From the NCBI GenBank assembly GCA_016647705.1, contig CM028335.1, forward strand, positions 33,742,212-33,806,211: DNA of 64,000 nt, read 5' to 3'. This stretch comes from Eucommia ulmoides. Lineage: Eukaryota; Streptophyta; Magnoliopsida; Garryales; Eucommiaceae. Position numbers and translations under genes: made by a program. Under the pieces are notes generated by a model. The model saw only the letters and a program-made list of their open reading frames with translations, was not told the origin of the DNA and did not search any database. Every line of letters begins with the position of its first letter. The first letter of the stretch is position 1. Below, piece by piece: positions 1-10,669 of the stretch.

Positions 1-141
1 AATGTCAAGCATCCTTATTAATCTAGAGTTTCTTATACATCGTCATCCTATCATTGTCCATTTATAGAACGGCTCCCATTTCATTATTTGGTATTTGTTT
101 GATGAAAGGAGGCATTAGTCCATCTTTTCATCTTCCATTCA

Positions 142-345
142 GGCCTGCTTGATAACACAAGTCATCACATAAACTGAATTCGTCAAGTACTTACTCAATT
201 ATGAATTCATTAAGTACTTATTCAATCGAGTGCATTTAATAAAATTTAAAGCACCCATTTAAAATATGAATTATCACTTAAGATAGGTAAAATTTAAGTG
301 ATGTGTACTTATCACTTATCATCTAAAATTATTAATTTTCGATTA
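142..345. mobile_element. Harbinger-type MITE fragment (possible)
   Basis: The stretch opens with GGCCTGCTTGATAAC and continues with AT-rich words such as TTAAGTACTTA and TTAAGTGATG. The same kind of terminus and words occur at 11721 (GGGCTTCTTTGATAAC), at 14327 and at 17315 on the other strand, where they abut TTA. Only one end is visible here, and the right side is lost before the gypsy element starts at 371. It is probably a truncated non-autonomous element. Bases 1-141 hold nothing I can recognise. Confidence 0.3.
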
Positions 346-370
346 GCAAAACTATTATTAAACTATCACC

Positions 371-785
371 TGATAGATCAACACACAACCAGAAACAGAG
401 AAAGTAAAAAGAATAGAGATAACTAGAGGAAATGAACCTGTATTAGCCAAACAAGGAAGGAAAAATACAATCAAAAGCTAAGACCTCCAGTAATTCGAGA
501 GCCTGGTCTCTCTACAATACTTCCTCTAAATTCACAATGCCTACTCCCAAGTACTCACTTGCTACTTATTCTCTTAGGCTAGAATATTCTCCTCTAACTA
601 ACTCTTGTCTCACCTCAAGAAGGAATAGAACCTTCTCTAACAAACATACTCAACTAACTAACTCTTTTCTTACCTCAAGAAGGAATAGAGTCTTCTATAA
701 CAAACATACTCACCTATCCATGTCACCCTTCTCCTTACCACCCTTCTTATGCCTTAGATAGGTGTATTTGATAAGTGGCCTATCA
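371..785 (-). repeat. LTR (3' LTR of the minus-strand gypsy element)
   Basis: It matches 5185-5604 over nearly its full length, including a twice-repeated ~65 bp unit built around CCTCAAGAAGGAATAGA. Just inside it, at about 786-805, the minus strand reads as a purine-rich tract (GAGGAGAGTTAT), the expected polypurine tract next to the 3' LTR. Confidence 0.9.
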
Positions 786-809
786 ATAACTCTCCTCAGA
801 CTCTCACCT

Positions 810-1909
810 TGTCCTCAAGGTGAAAAGTAGGAAATTGAGTGTTCAAAAACTCAAACTCGTCCCATCATGCTTCAAAATCTGGGAGTTGCTTCCACTTGAT
901 CAACACTTCCAGCTGTCCTTGCTTGTTGTAACGCATCCCTTCCACAGATTCAGGTTTAACATGCTCACTCCATCTCGTCTGTAAGGACTTCAGGTAAGGG
1001 CTACACCCTGGTAGCATTTCCTACTGCTTTCTTCAATACCGAGACATGGAACACTAGATGAATAGAAGTAGTGGGAGTCAAGTCCAACTTGTGCTACCCC
1101 AATCCGAGATTTCACTTGGTAAGGGCCAAAAAACTTTGGAGATAGATTCTCATTGGCTCTCCAAGCCAAGGACTTGTGGCGATAGGGTCGGAGTTTCACA
1201 TAAACCCAATCCCCTTCATCATACTCTACTTCGCACCTCTTCTTATCCACATAATCCTTCATTCGTTTCTAGGAACAGTTCAAATGGTATTTGAGTTCTT
1301 CCAAGATTTGGTCCCTAGCTTGAAGTTGAGTGTCAACCTCGGACTTGCGAGTGGAACCAACTTCAAAACGCAATAACGGTGGTGGATCATGGCTATAGAG
1401 AGCTCGGAATGGAGTGGTGTGAGTGGATGAATGAAATGAAGTATTGTACCAATACTTCGCCTATGGTAGCCACTTAACCCACTGCTTAGGTTTGTCTCTA
1501 GCAAAACACCTCAAATAGCAGTTCTACGCTTCAGTGTTGTGCCTTGTAAACGGAACAATTTCGTCCAAAACTTGCCAAGAAACACCTTATCACGATCTGA
1601 AACAATGGAGCATGGTACTCCATGGAATCGTATCACTTCCTTCACAAACACTATAGCAACACCTTGGGCATTGAAGGGGTGTTTTAGAGGTATAAAATGA
1701 AAGTATTTTGTAAGACGATCGACCACCACAAATAGGCAGTCAAACCCCTTGGACTTAGGTAATCCTTCCACAAAATCCATGGATAAATCCTCAAAAACTT
1801 GGTCTGGAATAGGCAGCGGTTGCAGCAGCCCTGCTGGACTTAGAGCCATAGTTTTATTCTGTTGACAAATCAAACATTCAACCACAAAACGTTGCACCTG
1901 TTTTCTCAT
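810..1909 (-). pseudogene. gypsy integrase remnant with chromodomain-like tail
   Basis: This is the integrase part of the 371-5604 element. Visible signatures are [10 protein letters not shown] (zinc-binding region), [13 protein letters not shown] and [15 protein letters not shown] (catalytic core), and [10 protein letters not shown] (C-terminal domain). The last 100 bases on the minus strand resemble a chromodomain end with a Trp-Asp-Glu motif. Integrase inserts the cDNA copy into the chromosome, and the chromodomain class targets chromatin. The region is a broken fossil spread over several frames. Confidence 0.85.
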
Positions 1910-2264
1910 ACCACACTAAAAAACATCCTTAGACTGCCGCTAAAATGTCTTGAGTACCCCAGAATGTCCTCCAACGTTTCCCCCGTGATATTATTCCAAT
2001 AGTTCCTTGTTGCACACCCTTGCAACACCTGTTGTTCTATGGGTCCATAAATGGGGTTGGAATCAACCTCCTCTTGCAATTTTTCCCCTTGTGCACGACA
2101 TGAGACCGTGAGGACAGCCAGCTCACACCCTTCCTCTCTCCTTAACAAAGCATCAGCCGCTTTGTTTTCACTTCCCGGTCGGTACTCTATGTACCCCCAC
2201 AGCTTTGAAACTCATTTTTGGTGTTCATCAACCACCATCCTTTGGTCAAGCATCTCAAACTCCA

Positions 2265-3303
2265 CTAGTCAGTACGAAAAATAAATTTGTGTCCCAGTAG
2301 GTAAGGTCGCCACTTTTGGACCGCTAAGACGATGGCCATCAACTCGCGCTCGTATACAGCCTTAGCTCGCGCCCGTTTAAGAACTTGGCTGAAATACGCT
2401 ATTAGCTGTTGGTTTTGCATCAACACCGCACCAATGCTAAACCCCGAAGCATCGGTCTCAACCACAAACGGTTGATGAAAATTTGGAAGGACTAAGATGT
2501 CAACCATTGTCATAGCCACTTTCAAGGCTTTAAATGCCCCTTGTGCCTCATTCCACCCAAAACGATCTTTCTTTAGTTGGTTGGTGAGTACCATAGTTTT
2601 TCACAAACTTACGATAATACCCCGTTAGGCCCAAGGACCCTCTTAGGGCTTTCAAGTTGGTCGGAGTTGGCCACTCCACCATGGCTTGTATCTTCATCAG
2701 GTCAGCCGCCACCCCCTTAGCTGACACTATGTGACCCAAGTATTCAAGCTCGTCTTGTCTGAAAGCACACTTTTTGAGATTGACCACCAATGAGTGTAGT
2801 TTCAAAGTGTCCAAAACCACCCTCAAATGTTCCATGTGCTCCTCCATAGATTTACCATACACCAAAATATCGTCAAAAAATACCAACACAAACTTCCGAA
2901 GATGCTTCTTAAACACCTCCTTCATCAATGCTTGAAAGGTCGCCGGTGCGTTCATCAACCCAAAAGGCATCACTAGAAACTCATAGTGGCCTTCATGTGT
3001 CCTAAAAGCCGTCTTAGGCACATCATGAAGACGCACTCTAATTTGATGGTAACCCAACTTTAGATCCAACTTAGATAAAAATTGTGCCCCATGTAATTCA
3101 TCCAAGAACTCATCTATCACCGGTACAGGGAATTTGTCCGGAATGGTTACTCGGTTCAAAGCCCTATAGTCTACACAAAATCTCCAACTTCCATCTTTCT
3201 TCTTTACTAAAATGATGGGGCTTGAAAATGGACTATGACTAGGCTGAATGATACTAGTTGCAAGCACTTTTCCTACCAAGTGCTCTATCTCATCTTTTTG
3301 CAC
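2265..3303 (-). pseudogene. gypsy reverse transcriptase and RNase H remnant
   Basis: The reverse transcriptase signatures are clear: [50 protein letters not shown] and FFDDILVY, the active-site region of Ty3/gypsy enzymes. RNase H follows with FVVETDASGFSIGAVL. These enzymes copy the RNA into DNA and remove the RNA template. It lies between the protease and integrase parts of the same element, as expected. Broken fossil. Confidence 0.93.
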
Positions 3304-3337
3304 TTGTGGGTAACGGTATGGTCAAACGCTCACTGGT

Positions 3338-4189
3338 TCAGTCCCTTCTTTCAAAACAATGCAGTGATCCAACTCCCTTTGAGGGGGTAATCCCCTCGGA
3401 TCCTTCACAACCCTCTGGGTACCGTTGTAACAACTCACTAAAAACTTGAGGAACCTCCGTGGCTACTTCTTCAAACCCGTTCTGTGCGGCTAGTGACCCA
3501 AGTTCCAACAAAGAACCATGCCCTTCATGCTGTACAATACGCATCATTGCTTTGAGTGAAACTTGCGTCTTGCATAAACCCAGTTCTCCATTCAGCATTA
3601 CCATGGTTCGTCCCAAAGTAAATTTCATGACCAAGGCCTTCCAATTCAATTGCATAACTCCTAATTTTGATAACCATTGCATCCCCAAAATCACATCCTC
3701 TTTTCCTAACTCCAGTGGTAAAAAATCCTCAACTATTACTATTTTGGGAAGGGATAGCAAAACTCCCTTGCAAATCCCATCGGTGCTCACCGTTCATCCC
3801 GTTCTCATGATTACCTTGTACTCCGTGGTCGTCGCTAATGGTATGTTCAGCCGCTGCACTACATCTTTAGAGATAAAATTATGCAATGCCCCGCAATCCA
3901 CCAACACAGTTACCGTTTGTTTCCCAATTTCCCTACTTAACTTCATGGTGTATGGGTCCGTGAAACCCATCACTGAGTTCATAGATAGTTTGACAGCCCC
4001 CTCTACAAGCTCTGGCTCTTCCACCTCCTCAACCACCTCTATTTCTTCCTCGTCTAATTCTTCAGGTGGGCAAGAATCATCTAAAACAAGTACCTGTAGC
4101 TGTCGGTTCTTACACACGTCCAGGGGCGTATTTCTCTTCACATCGGTAGCATAGCCCCTTCTCACGGCGACTCTAGTACTCAGCATCAA
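3338..4189 (-). pseudogene. gypsy aspartic protease region remnant
   Basis: The stretch TVLVDCGALHNFISKDV, followed by a hydrophobic run and LGMQWLSKLG further on, matches the pepsin-like protease region between gag and reverse transcriptase in plant Ty3/gypsy polyproteins. An acidic linker (PPEELDEEEIEVVEEVEEPE) precedes it, which is common in this family. It forms part of the 371-5604 element and is broken. Confidence 0.8.
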
Positions 4190-4229
4190 TGTACCGCCAG
4201 TAGGTAGACGGTTTCCGCATCACTGAGAT

Positions 4230-5150
4230 CGCCTCTGGCCCCATCTTTTTCTGCTTTGGTCTTGTGCGTACTGCGGCCACTGTCTAGGGTGTACGCATCC
4301 TCGTTCCTACAAAACCCTGATTTGTTGAAAACCTAAGGCTTGTATAAATCACCCGAACTTCTGCTCCACGACCCGTTGGACCCAAACTCGAATCGTGTGG
4401 CCCACAGTACCCGATTTTTGTCCTCCATCATCTGGGCTACCACCATCATCTCCATCAAATTCTTGGGCCTCATTATTCAGACCTCAGCCCAAATAGATGG
4501 CTTGAGCCCATTAAGATAGGTGTTCTCCTGCACCTCGTTCGACAATCCCTTCAACGGGGATGCCAGCATCTCAAATCACTCCTGGTAGTCTTCGACGATG
4601 GTCTCTTGACGGATGGCTAGAAATTTCTCACATAGAGTCCCCTCCATGCTAAATCGAAATCAGTTCAGAAAGGCTAGCTCAAACTCCTTCCAGGTATGGA
4701 ACCTTAGCTTTTCCTCCACATATCGGTACCATACTAGAGCCTTCCCTTCCATGTTCAAAGCCATTGCCTCTAACTTCTCTTTGTCATTCATCTAATTCAT
4801 CGTAAAATAGCATTCGGCTAGAAAAACCCACCCATCGGGATCAATCCCATTGAAGATGGGCAGCTCCAACCTCCTATACGATCTGCTTCCAACCGCCTTT
4901 GTCGTTATTCCTTCAACCATGGTCTGGGTTTCCAAAATCTCCAACTGTTTTTGCTTCTCCACGGCCTTCGATAAAGAACTCATATCCTCCTGTCGCACCA
5001 ATTGATCTATCTTCCCAAGTCACCAAACCTCATTTCAATCGCTGGAATTCTATGAATATCCATTCGGACTAAATCAATTTCTCTCATGCCACTCCTCCTG
5101 GACAAGGTTCATCTTCTCCTCCAATGCTTCAACCTTCTTTTGAGCCATGT
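4230..5150 (-). pseudogene. gypsy gag remnant
   Basis: The signature RRLELPIFNGIDPDGWVFLA is the classic start of the retrotransposon gag domain in plant chromoviruses. It is preceded by a coiled-coil-like Gln/Lys/Glu-rich segment (SSLSKAVEKQKQLEILE). Its position next to the primer site supports the call. The region is degraded. Confidence 0.8.
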
Positions 5151-5168
5151 TTTCCTAGAATTGTCAAT

Positions 5169-5182
5169 GCTCTGATTACCAA
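5169..5182 (-). other. primer binding site, tRNA-Met type
   Basis: The minus strand reads TTGGTAATCAGAGC, close to the TGGTATCAGAGC site that pairs with initiator tRNA-Met. It sits two bases inside the right-hand LTR, which fixes the element's orientation as minus. Confidence 0.75.
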
Positions 5183-5184
5183 TT

Positions 5185-5604
5185 TGATACATCCACACAC
5201 GACCAAAAACAGAGAAAGTAAAAGGAATAGAGATAACTAGAGGAAATGAACTTGTATTGGCCAAACAAGGAAGGAAAAAAACAATCCAAAGCTAAAACCT
5301 CCAGGAATTCGAGAGCATGGTCTCTCCACAATACTTCCTCTAAATTCTCAATGCCTACTCCCAAGTACTCACTTGCTACTTATTCTCTTAGGCTAGAATA
5401 TTCTCCTCTAACTAACTCTTCTCACCTCAAGAAGGAATAGAACCTTCTCTAACAAACATACTCAGCTAACTAACTCTTCTCTCACCTCAAGAAGGAATAG
5501 AGCCTTCTCTAACAAACATACTCACCCATCCATGTCAACATTCTCCTTACCACCCTTCTTATGCCTTACATAGGTGTATCACCTATTTGATAAGTGGCTT
5601 ATCA
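5185..5604 (-). repeat. LTR (5' LTR of the minus-strand gypsy element)
   Basis: This is the partner of 371-785, with the same TGATA start and TATCA end. It contains one short segment (around 5579-5585) not present in the other LTR. Confidence 0.9.
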
Positions 5605-5659
5605 TCCCCAAATCTAGATAAATATATATATATATATAAAAACAACTCGCTATACATTT

Positions 5660-7285
5660 TTCCCTACATATTTTACCTCCATATTTTGAGGAACTATATT
5701 AGGAAATTACTACGAGTAAATTTAGTATTAATGAAAACCATTTTTAGTTTTCAATTTCAGTTTTGCCTCCATATTATGATTTTAGGAAATTATTGCAAGT
5801 AAATTTAGTACTAATGGAAATTACTTTTACACTTCACTTTTAGTTTTGCCTCCATACTTTTAGGAATAATTTTAGGAAATTACTACAAGTAATTTAGTAT
5901 TAATGGAAATTATTTTCACACTTCAATTTTAGTTTTGCCTCCATATTTTAAGAAATAATTTTAGGAAATTACAACAACTAAATTTAGTATTAATGGAAAT
6001 TACTTTTCTTCTTCAATTTTAGTTTTGCATCCATATTTTAGGTTGTGTTTGGGTAAGGGATTTGGGGGAGGGATTTCATTTGGGTGAGGGATTTCAAAAT
6101 CTTTTTTTAACAAATACCTTGTTTGAGTATTGAGTAGGAAAAATTTATAAAATCCCTTCAAGTGTCAAATAGTGGTGAGAGAGGATTTGGAAATCATTTC
6201 AAAAATCCTTCCAAGAGAGGATTTCACAAAATCAACCCCTCTTCAATCGCATCTTCGCTCCTTAGAGGTTGGGTCTTCTTCTTCGTCGCAAGGCTTCTTC
6301 GTCACCGTCGCCTTCTCTTTCGCGTCGTCTGTCTTCCTTTATTTTCTCATGCAGTCCGAACTTGAACCCTAATATCTTTGATCTTGAATACATCGGCATC
6401 CATCTTGATTTCGCGGATCGATCATAGTATCATGCAGAACGCAAGGATCGAAAGACTACCATCGGAGGAGGAAAGCTGTTGTTTGAAGGATTCAAGCTTT
6501 ATCTCTGAGGATTAGGGCTGAATTGAAGCTCTATTTCCGATTAATTGCAGGATTTTTAATGTTTGTTTGAAGAATATTTCCGATTAATTGCAGAATTCTT
6601 GTTAGATCTAGGGTGGTTCTTTGTTAGTTTGTTCTTTTGGTGAATAAATTAGGGTTCTTTGTTACAAATACTTTATCTATCCAAACAAGGGAATTGTAAA
6701 TTACACGATCAAATACTTCAGTTCAAATAGTTATCCAAACAAGAGATTTATGAAATGATGGGATTTCAAAATCTTGGATTTGGGTAAGGGATTTGACAAA
6801 TCCAAGAGCTTTGTGAAATAATGGGATTTATTTCACAAATTTCTTGGATTTGTCAAATCTCTTACTCAAACGCAACCTTAAGGAATAATTTTGGGATTAT
6901 TGCCCAAAAAAAAAAACTATTAATGAAAATTATTTTTACTCTTCAATTTTAATTTTGCCTCCATATTTTAAGAAATAATTTTAGGAAATTACTGCAAGTA
7001 AATATAGACTTAATGGAAATTATTTTTACTCTTCAATGTTAGGTTTGCCTCCATATTATAATAAATAAAAAATAACACAAGTAAATATAGTATTAAACTA
7101 TTAATAGAAATTATTTTTACTCTTCAATTTTAGTTTTGTCTCCATATTTTAAAGAATAAAAATTACTGCAAGTAAATTTAGTATTAATGGAAATTGCTTT
7201 TACTCTTCAATTTTAGTTTTATCTCCATATTTTATTGAATAATTACTACAAATAAATTTAATATTATTGAAAAATTAATTTTAAT
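5660..7285 (+). repeat. minisatellite, ~83-90 bp unit, about nine copies
   Basis: The unit contains TTCAATTTTAGTTTTGCCTCC, then ATATTTTAAGAAATAATTTT, then a GGAAATTACTACAAGTAAAT-like word. Copies of the CCTCC landmark lie near 5676, 5766, 5849, 5939, 6028, 6959, 7049, 7139 and 7222, giving a period of 83-90 bases once the MITE at 6041-6877 is removed. Copies differ by small indels, so the array is not fresh. No gene is seen in it. Confidence 0.88.
6041..6877. mobile_element. TTA-flanked MITE (Harbinger/Tourist-like), 837 bp
   Basis: The ends are inverted repeats: GGTTGTGTTTGGGTAAGGGA on the left, and on the right strand GGTTGCGTTTGAGTAAGAGA. TTA lies on both sides (6038-6040 and 6878-6880), the duplication typical of PIF/Harbinger-type elements. 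It interrupts one unit of the minisatellite precisely. The short frames inside are pyrimidine-rich and do not look like transposase, so it is non-autonomous. It is related to 16071-16892 by its ends and by a shared internal stretch (ATTACACGATCAAATACTTC here). Confidence 0.88.
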
Positions 7286-7650
7286 AGCAGATATTTAGGG
7301 TCTAAGTATACAAACTAAGAAATCTATTAAAATCCTCTCAATATTTCCCAGAACACACACCCGTCTCTCTCCCTCTCAGACCATGCAAGGTCGCTATTCG
7401 TCACCGTAGGTTGCCTAAAGATTGTTGTTGATTAACTAAAGATTGTTGGTCACTAAACACGAGAAGCTTCTACGGCAGAATAGATTATTACACACATCTA
7501 TATAAGAGAATATGAAAAGGTATAGAATCAAACTATATTCTCAAAATATATTTTTTTAATACAATAATTTGTTGAATATTAAAGTTGATCTTTTGTTTTC
7601 TTTCCTAAATATTAAAGTTGACTTTTCTCTCAAATTAAGGTGTGTGTTTT

Positions 7651-7679
7651 CGTGACTTCAGGTACGAATTATATGCTAG
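7651..7679 (+). mobile_element. Helitron-type 3' terminus (degenerate)
   Basis: A short imperfect hairpin (CGTGAC, loop TTCA, GGTACG) is followed nine bases later by CTAG and then T, the pattern of a Helitron 3' end inserted between A and T. The loop, spacing and following TATATGATAA closely match the better-preserved end at 55448-55478. The matching 5' end is not certain, so only the terminus is annotated. Confidence 0.45.
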
Positions 7680-8820
7680 TATATGATAAAACAACTCAGC
7701 TTTTACCCCATGAGACATTTTACATAGTTGGATCAAAATTTAAATCCAACAGTTGAGATCAAAAAATATTTTAAAATTAGGATTAACCACCCATCTCTCA
7801 CGCACTCCTATCAAACGGTAGGCTCTCTCACTCTCGTAGGAAACATGTATGTCTCTCTCTTTGTTCGTCACGTCACTCTTCGTTCCTTGTTTATTCCCCC
7901 CCCCCCCCTCCCCACATTGCCACTATCTCTCTCTGCCCCCTCTCTCAAAATCAAAATCCCATTTCTGGAATCAGTCCCCCATCTCGTAGCAGTATCTCTC
8001 CCAGCCCCATATGTTGTCGCCCTCGACAATTACTCAGGTTCTTCGTATTTTAACAAAATATCAATTAAATTAATTGATATTAGTTGCCAGTCTCTCCCTA
8101 AATCTACTTGTTTTATAGCATTTTTGTTGTTCAATGTCCATGTTTTCACATGATTGGTTTCTTTTCTTTTTTTTGTTCTGAATATGGAAGTAATAGAGAT
8201 ATTTGTTTTATTCATCTTTACAAGAAAGTCCGAGAGCTATGCATTTGTTGGTGTTGATCCGATTCACAATTTCAAATGTAAGATGCATGTTTAGTGGTTC
8301 TGTTAAGTTGTGAAGGTAATAAAAGGTGGTGTTAAATAAGCAATTATATTGCAAAAGAAAAAATTTGTTTGAATTGATAATAGGAATCTCACAATTACTT
8401 CAAATGTCACAGATTGCTATTAAGGTATATCCAGAACTTTAAAGAGACAAAGTAATAACGAGAAGAAAAATGAGATGAAATTTGGAGGGGGAGAGAGATT
8501 GAGTGATCAAGTTGAAAAGAAACACTAGGTAAGAAAAAGTTGTAACATATAAACATATCATGACAAAAATATTGAAAAGAAATGCATTCATTAAATTCAG
8601 CACTTACATGCTTTCAACACTTCATTTTCGCTTCAATCAAACAAGCCCTTACCATATGTATCACACCCTTTATATATTCAAGATTCAAAATGTCTTCCTT
8701 GGAGAATGTCTTCGTTGTTTTCTCCATGTGAGAAGTTAAATTATTGTGATCTCAAGTCAAGTTGTCAACTATTTGTGTTATCAGATTCACAAACATATTC
8801 TAGTTATGAAGAAAAAGAGG
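7680..8820. other. no gene recognised; pyrimidine-rich then AT-rich DNA
   Basis: At 7835-8000 there is CTCTCT-rich DNA with a run of about twelve C near 7898, resembling a plant 5' leader. A TCAGCTTTTAC stretch near 7695 resembles the proposed 5' end of the 51233 Helitron, so this may be Helitron-derived. Predicted short frames here have no recognisable domain. The rest is AT-rich with no supported coding potential. Confidence 0.4.
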
Positions 8821-8824
8821 GCAA

Positions 8825-9252
8825 GAAGAAAAGAAAAATTCAGTGCTTAGGGAATCTAATTGTACCATTGAAGTCATATTATAATACATCTTGATTAAAA
8901 AAAATATTCTATTACATTTAGGAGGAGAGAGACTCTGACTTTTTTCAAAATATTGAATTCTCATTCATATGTGAATCTTGTAAATTATTAATTCCTCAAC
9001 ATAATTCAGCGCTTCTGAATATTGGTAAAAAGGCATTATGAAGTAAAAAAACAATGTAACACAATAAGAAAAGAAAAATTCAGTGCTTAGGAAAACTATT
9101 TGTACTACTGACGTCATATTATAATACGTCATAATTCATAATTTTCCTATTAAATAGTTGGAGAGGTATTGCGGGTCTTTTCAAGATATGGAATCATCGT
9201 TGATATGCTCTTTATAAATCTTGTCAATTATTAATTCCTCAAAACAATTAAA
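8825..9252. repeat. diverged tandem duplication, ~240 bp spacing
   Basis: A segment containing AAGAAAAGAAAAATTCAGTG, then CATATTATAATAC, then TTGTAAATTATTAATTCCTC occurs at 8825-9000 and again at 9066-9245. The copies differ at many sites and by small indels. No gene is seen. Confidence 0.7.
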
Positions 9253-9370
9253 GTTATCGCTCATTGTGTCATGTGCGCCCCTTGTGTATATGTTGTGTCA
9301 AACCAGTAAATTAATTATAAAAATATTAGGACATGCATATTGACATGCCATATATGTACAGGTGCTTCCT

Positions 9371-9665
9371 ATTCAATCAAATAATAACATTAATTATGTT
9401 AATATAAAGTTATGAACATTATATACTTGTTTCTTTCCAAAACAAACCATGTTAATTCAGCTAGCTAGCTAGCTACAAATATGGTGCTTCCTAGCTTTTT
9501 AGTGAAGTCTTACGTATTCATATGGGGAATGTTCTTGCACCTGCACTGCGTTCAGATCACTTTTGTTCAATGCCAGTAACTATTCCATCAAATAATCATA
9601 TTGATTATATTCATATAACGTTATGAACACTGCATATTTGTTTCTCTTCCAAAACAAGCCAGGTT
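9371..9665. repeat. diverged duplication, ~200 bp spacing
   Basis: A block with ATCAAATAATAACATTAATT, GTTATGAACATTATATACTT and CTTTCCAAAACAAACCA at 9371-9455 recurs at 9573-9662 with substitutions. Four tandem GCTA/CTAG words (9461-9473) lie between them. Confidence 0.65.
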
Positions 9666-9669
9666 ACTT

Positions 9670-10352
9670 CTCCTGACACACAATCACATCACTAGGTTTG
9701 CACAAATAATATGTAGATCTCTCTTATTCTGCAATACTTTTCCCAAAATATACAATTTTCACTTTTTGTGGTCAATTTCCTCAACATAAAACAAAATTAC
9801 GTTTTGAATAATTGTTTCACACAAACTAACACTGAAGGAAAAATCGTTGAGTGTTGTTTTATGAATAACTCAGCTAACAAAAAGGGACTAATGATGTATA
9901 GAATCTCGAAAGTCCCAAGCCCAAGTAATGAACCAATTTGAATTTCCAATGCATACTGAAGATGCACTAAAAAGGGTAATATAAAATGCATCAACAACTG
10001 AATTCAACAATCCAAGCTGGGAATTTCCGAAAAACTTACATTCAGGATTTAAGACCTAAAACCAATTTCGCAAAGAACCACCACAAATTAAACTCGATCA
10101 TTTTGAATTGCTATTTCCATGGTACAAATAAAGAACTCTCAACATAAGGAAGAGGGGACAGAAAGACGATATTAATTCAAACAATAGCTTTCCATGGCCA
10201 TGAAATGAACACAGAACTTTCAGGTTTTCTAGGCATAAGGATAAAACATACAAAAAACTTTTAATAGCTAGAACAAAATAATATTAAAACATGTAAGAGT
10301 TAATAGCTGATTAGAAGTCAAATCAGCAACCAAATACCAAGACGAGACATAC
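9670..10352 (-). other. probable intron of the P5A ATPase gene; no exon seen
   Basis: This follows the GT donor at 10351-10352 on the minus strand. I looked for the second exon of P5A ATPases (a Val-Asn-Ser-Ile-Asp-like start and a CKVTPAKF-like motif) and did not find it here or further left. Frames in this stretch are short and look non-coding. Confidence 0.5.
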
Positions 10353-10601
10353 CTTAGAGTACTGGACAAAACATCTGATGTCCACGGACCAAACAGTGAA
10401 AAGGAAAACGAGTGAATGAATCGCGATAAGAGCACCGAGAACTATAAAGGCATCAAGAATATCTAAACTTGGAACAATGATTGTTAGCCAAATTGCATGT
10501 GTGATTACAAAAGGCCACACGTCTAAGCGCCAAATCCAGTGCCTCTTCCTCAGTAAATCAACTTCGTCCACAACTTTGCCACCAACATGGAATCTCGACA
10601 T
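10353..10601 (-). CDS. P5A-type ATPase, first coding exon (83 codons)
   Basis: The exon starts at ATG (10601 down to 10599) and ends at AAG followed by a GTATGT donor. The peptide begins MSRFHVGGKVVDEVDL, continues WIWRLDVWPF and IVPSLDILDAFIVLGAL, and ends CFVQYSK. From memory this closely matches the N-terminus of plant P5A ATPases (Arabidopsis MIA/PDR2, At5g23630), P-type ATPases of the endoplasmic reticulum needed for pollen and root phosphate responses. Known members are about 1180 residues, so only about 7% is here. Two hydrophobic segments (about residues 32-48 and 54-73) fit the first membrane helices. The reading frame is intact. A GTG four codons upstream is in frame but the ATG fits the family start. 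No later exon was found to the left, so this is either a gene with a very long transposon-filled first intron or a detached fragment. Confidence 0.85.
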
Positions 10602-10667
10602 TTCACTTCTCACTTAATGAACTACAGTTCAAGTTGGCAAAAGATGCAATCCTCCCAAAGAACAGTT
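10602..10667 (-). other. 5' leader of the P5A ATPase gene with upstream splice acceptor
   Basis: Just upstream of the ATG the minus strand has an acceptor-like TTAATGTGCAG ending at 10668, with the exon continuing from 10667. A leader intron would fit such genes. The upstream leader exon is not certain; one candidate is at 13068-13240. Confidence 0.4.
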
Positions 10668-10669
10668 CT

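Larger units (their letters stand above)
371..5604 (-). mobile_element. Ty3/gypsy LTR retrotransposon, broken copy
   Basis: Two direct repeats of about 415-420 bp bound this element (371-785 and 5185-5604). Both start TGATA and end TATCA. Flanking pentamers are TCACC and TCCCC, a likely 5-bp target duplication with one difference. On the minus strand the order is primer site, gag, protease, reverse transcriptase, RNase H, integrase, then a chromodomain-like tail, which is the Ty3/gypsy order. The short LTRs and chromodomain-like tail suggest a chromovirus. It is a fossil: the coding part is broken, at a rough count around ten times, and the LTRs have visibly diverged. It is not an ancient relic, because every domain is still easy to recognise. 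Confidence 0.93.

Noticed and set aside
537-761. 74-codon frame in the left gypsy LTR
   Set aside because: The frame repeats in the other LTR and consists of its internal 65-bp repeat; no sign of a protein.
7728-8153. 141-codon plus-strand frame
   Set aside because: It spans a C-run and CT-rich DNA, has no recognisable domain, and no conserved composition.
8222-8290. Possible short exon (peptide SESYAFVGVDPIHNF) with splice-like borders
   Set aside because: Only about 22 codons with no neighbouring exon; the resemblance to a known protein is too weak to claim.
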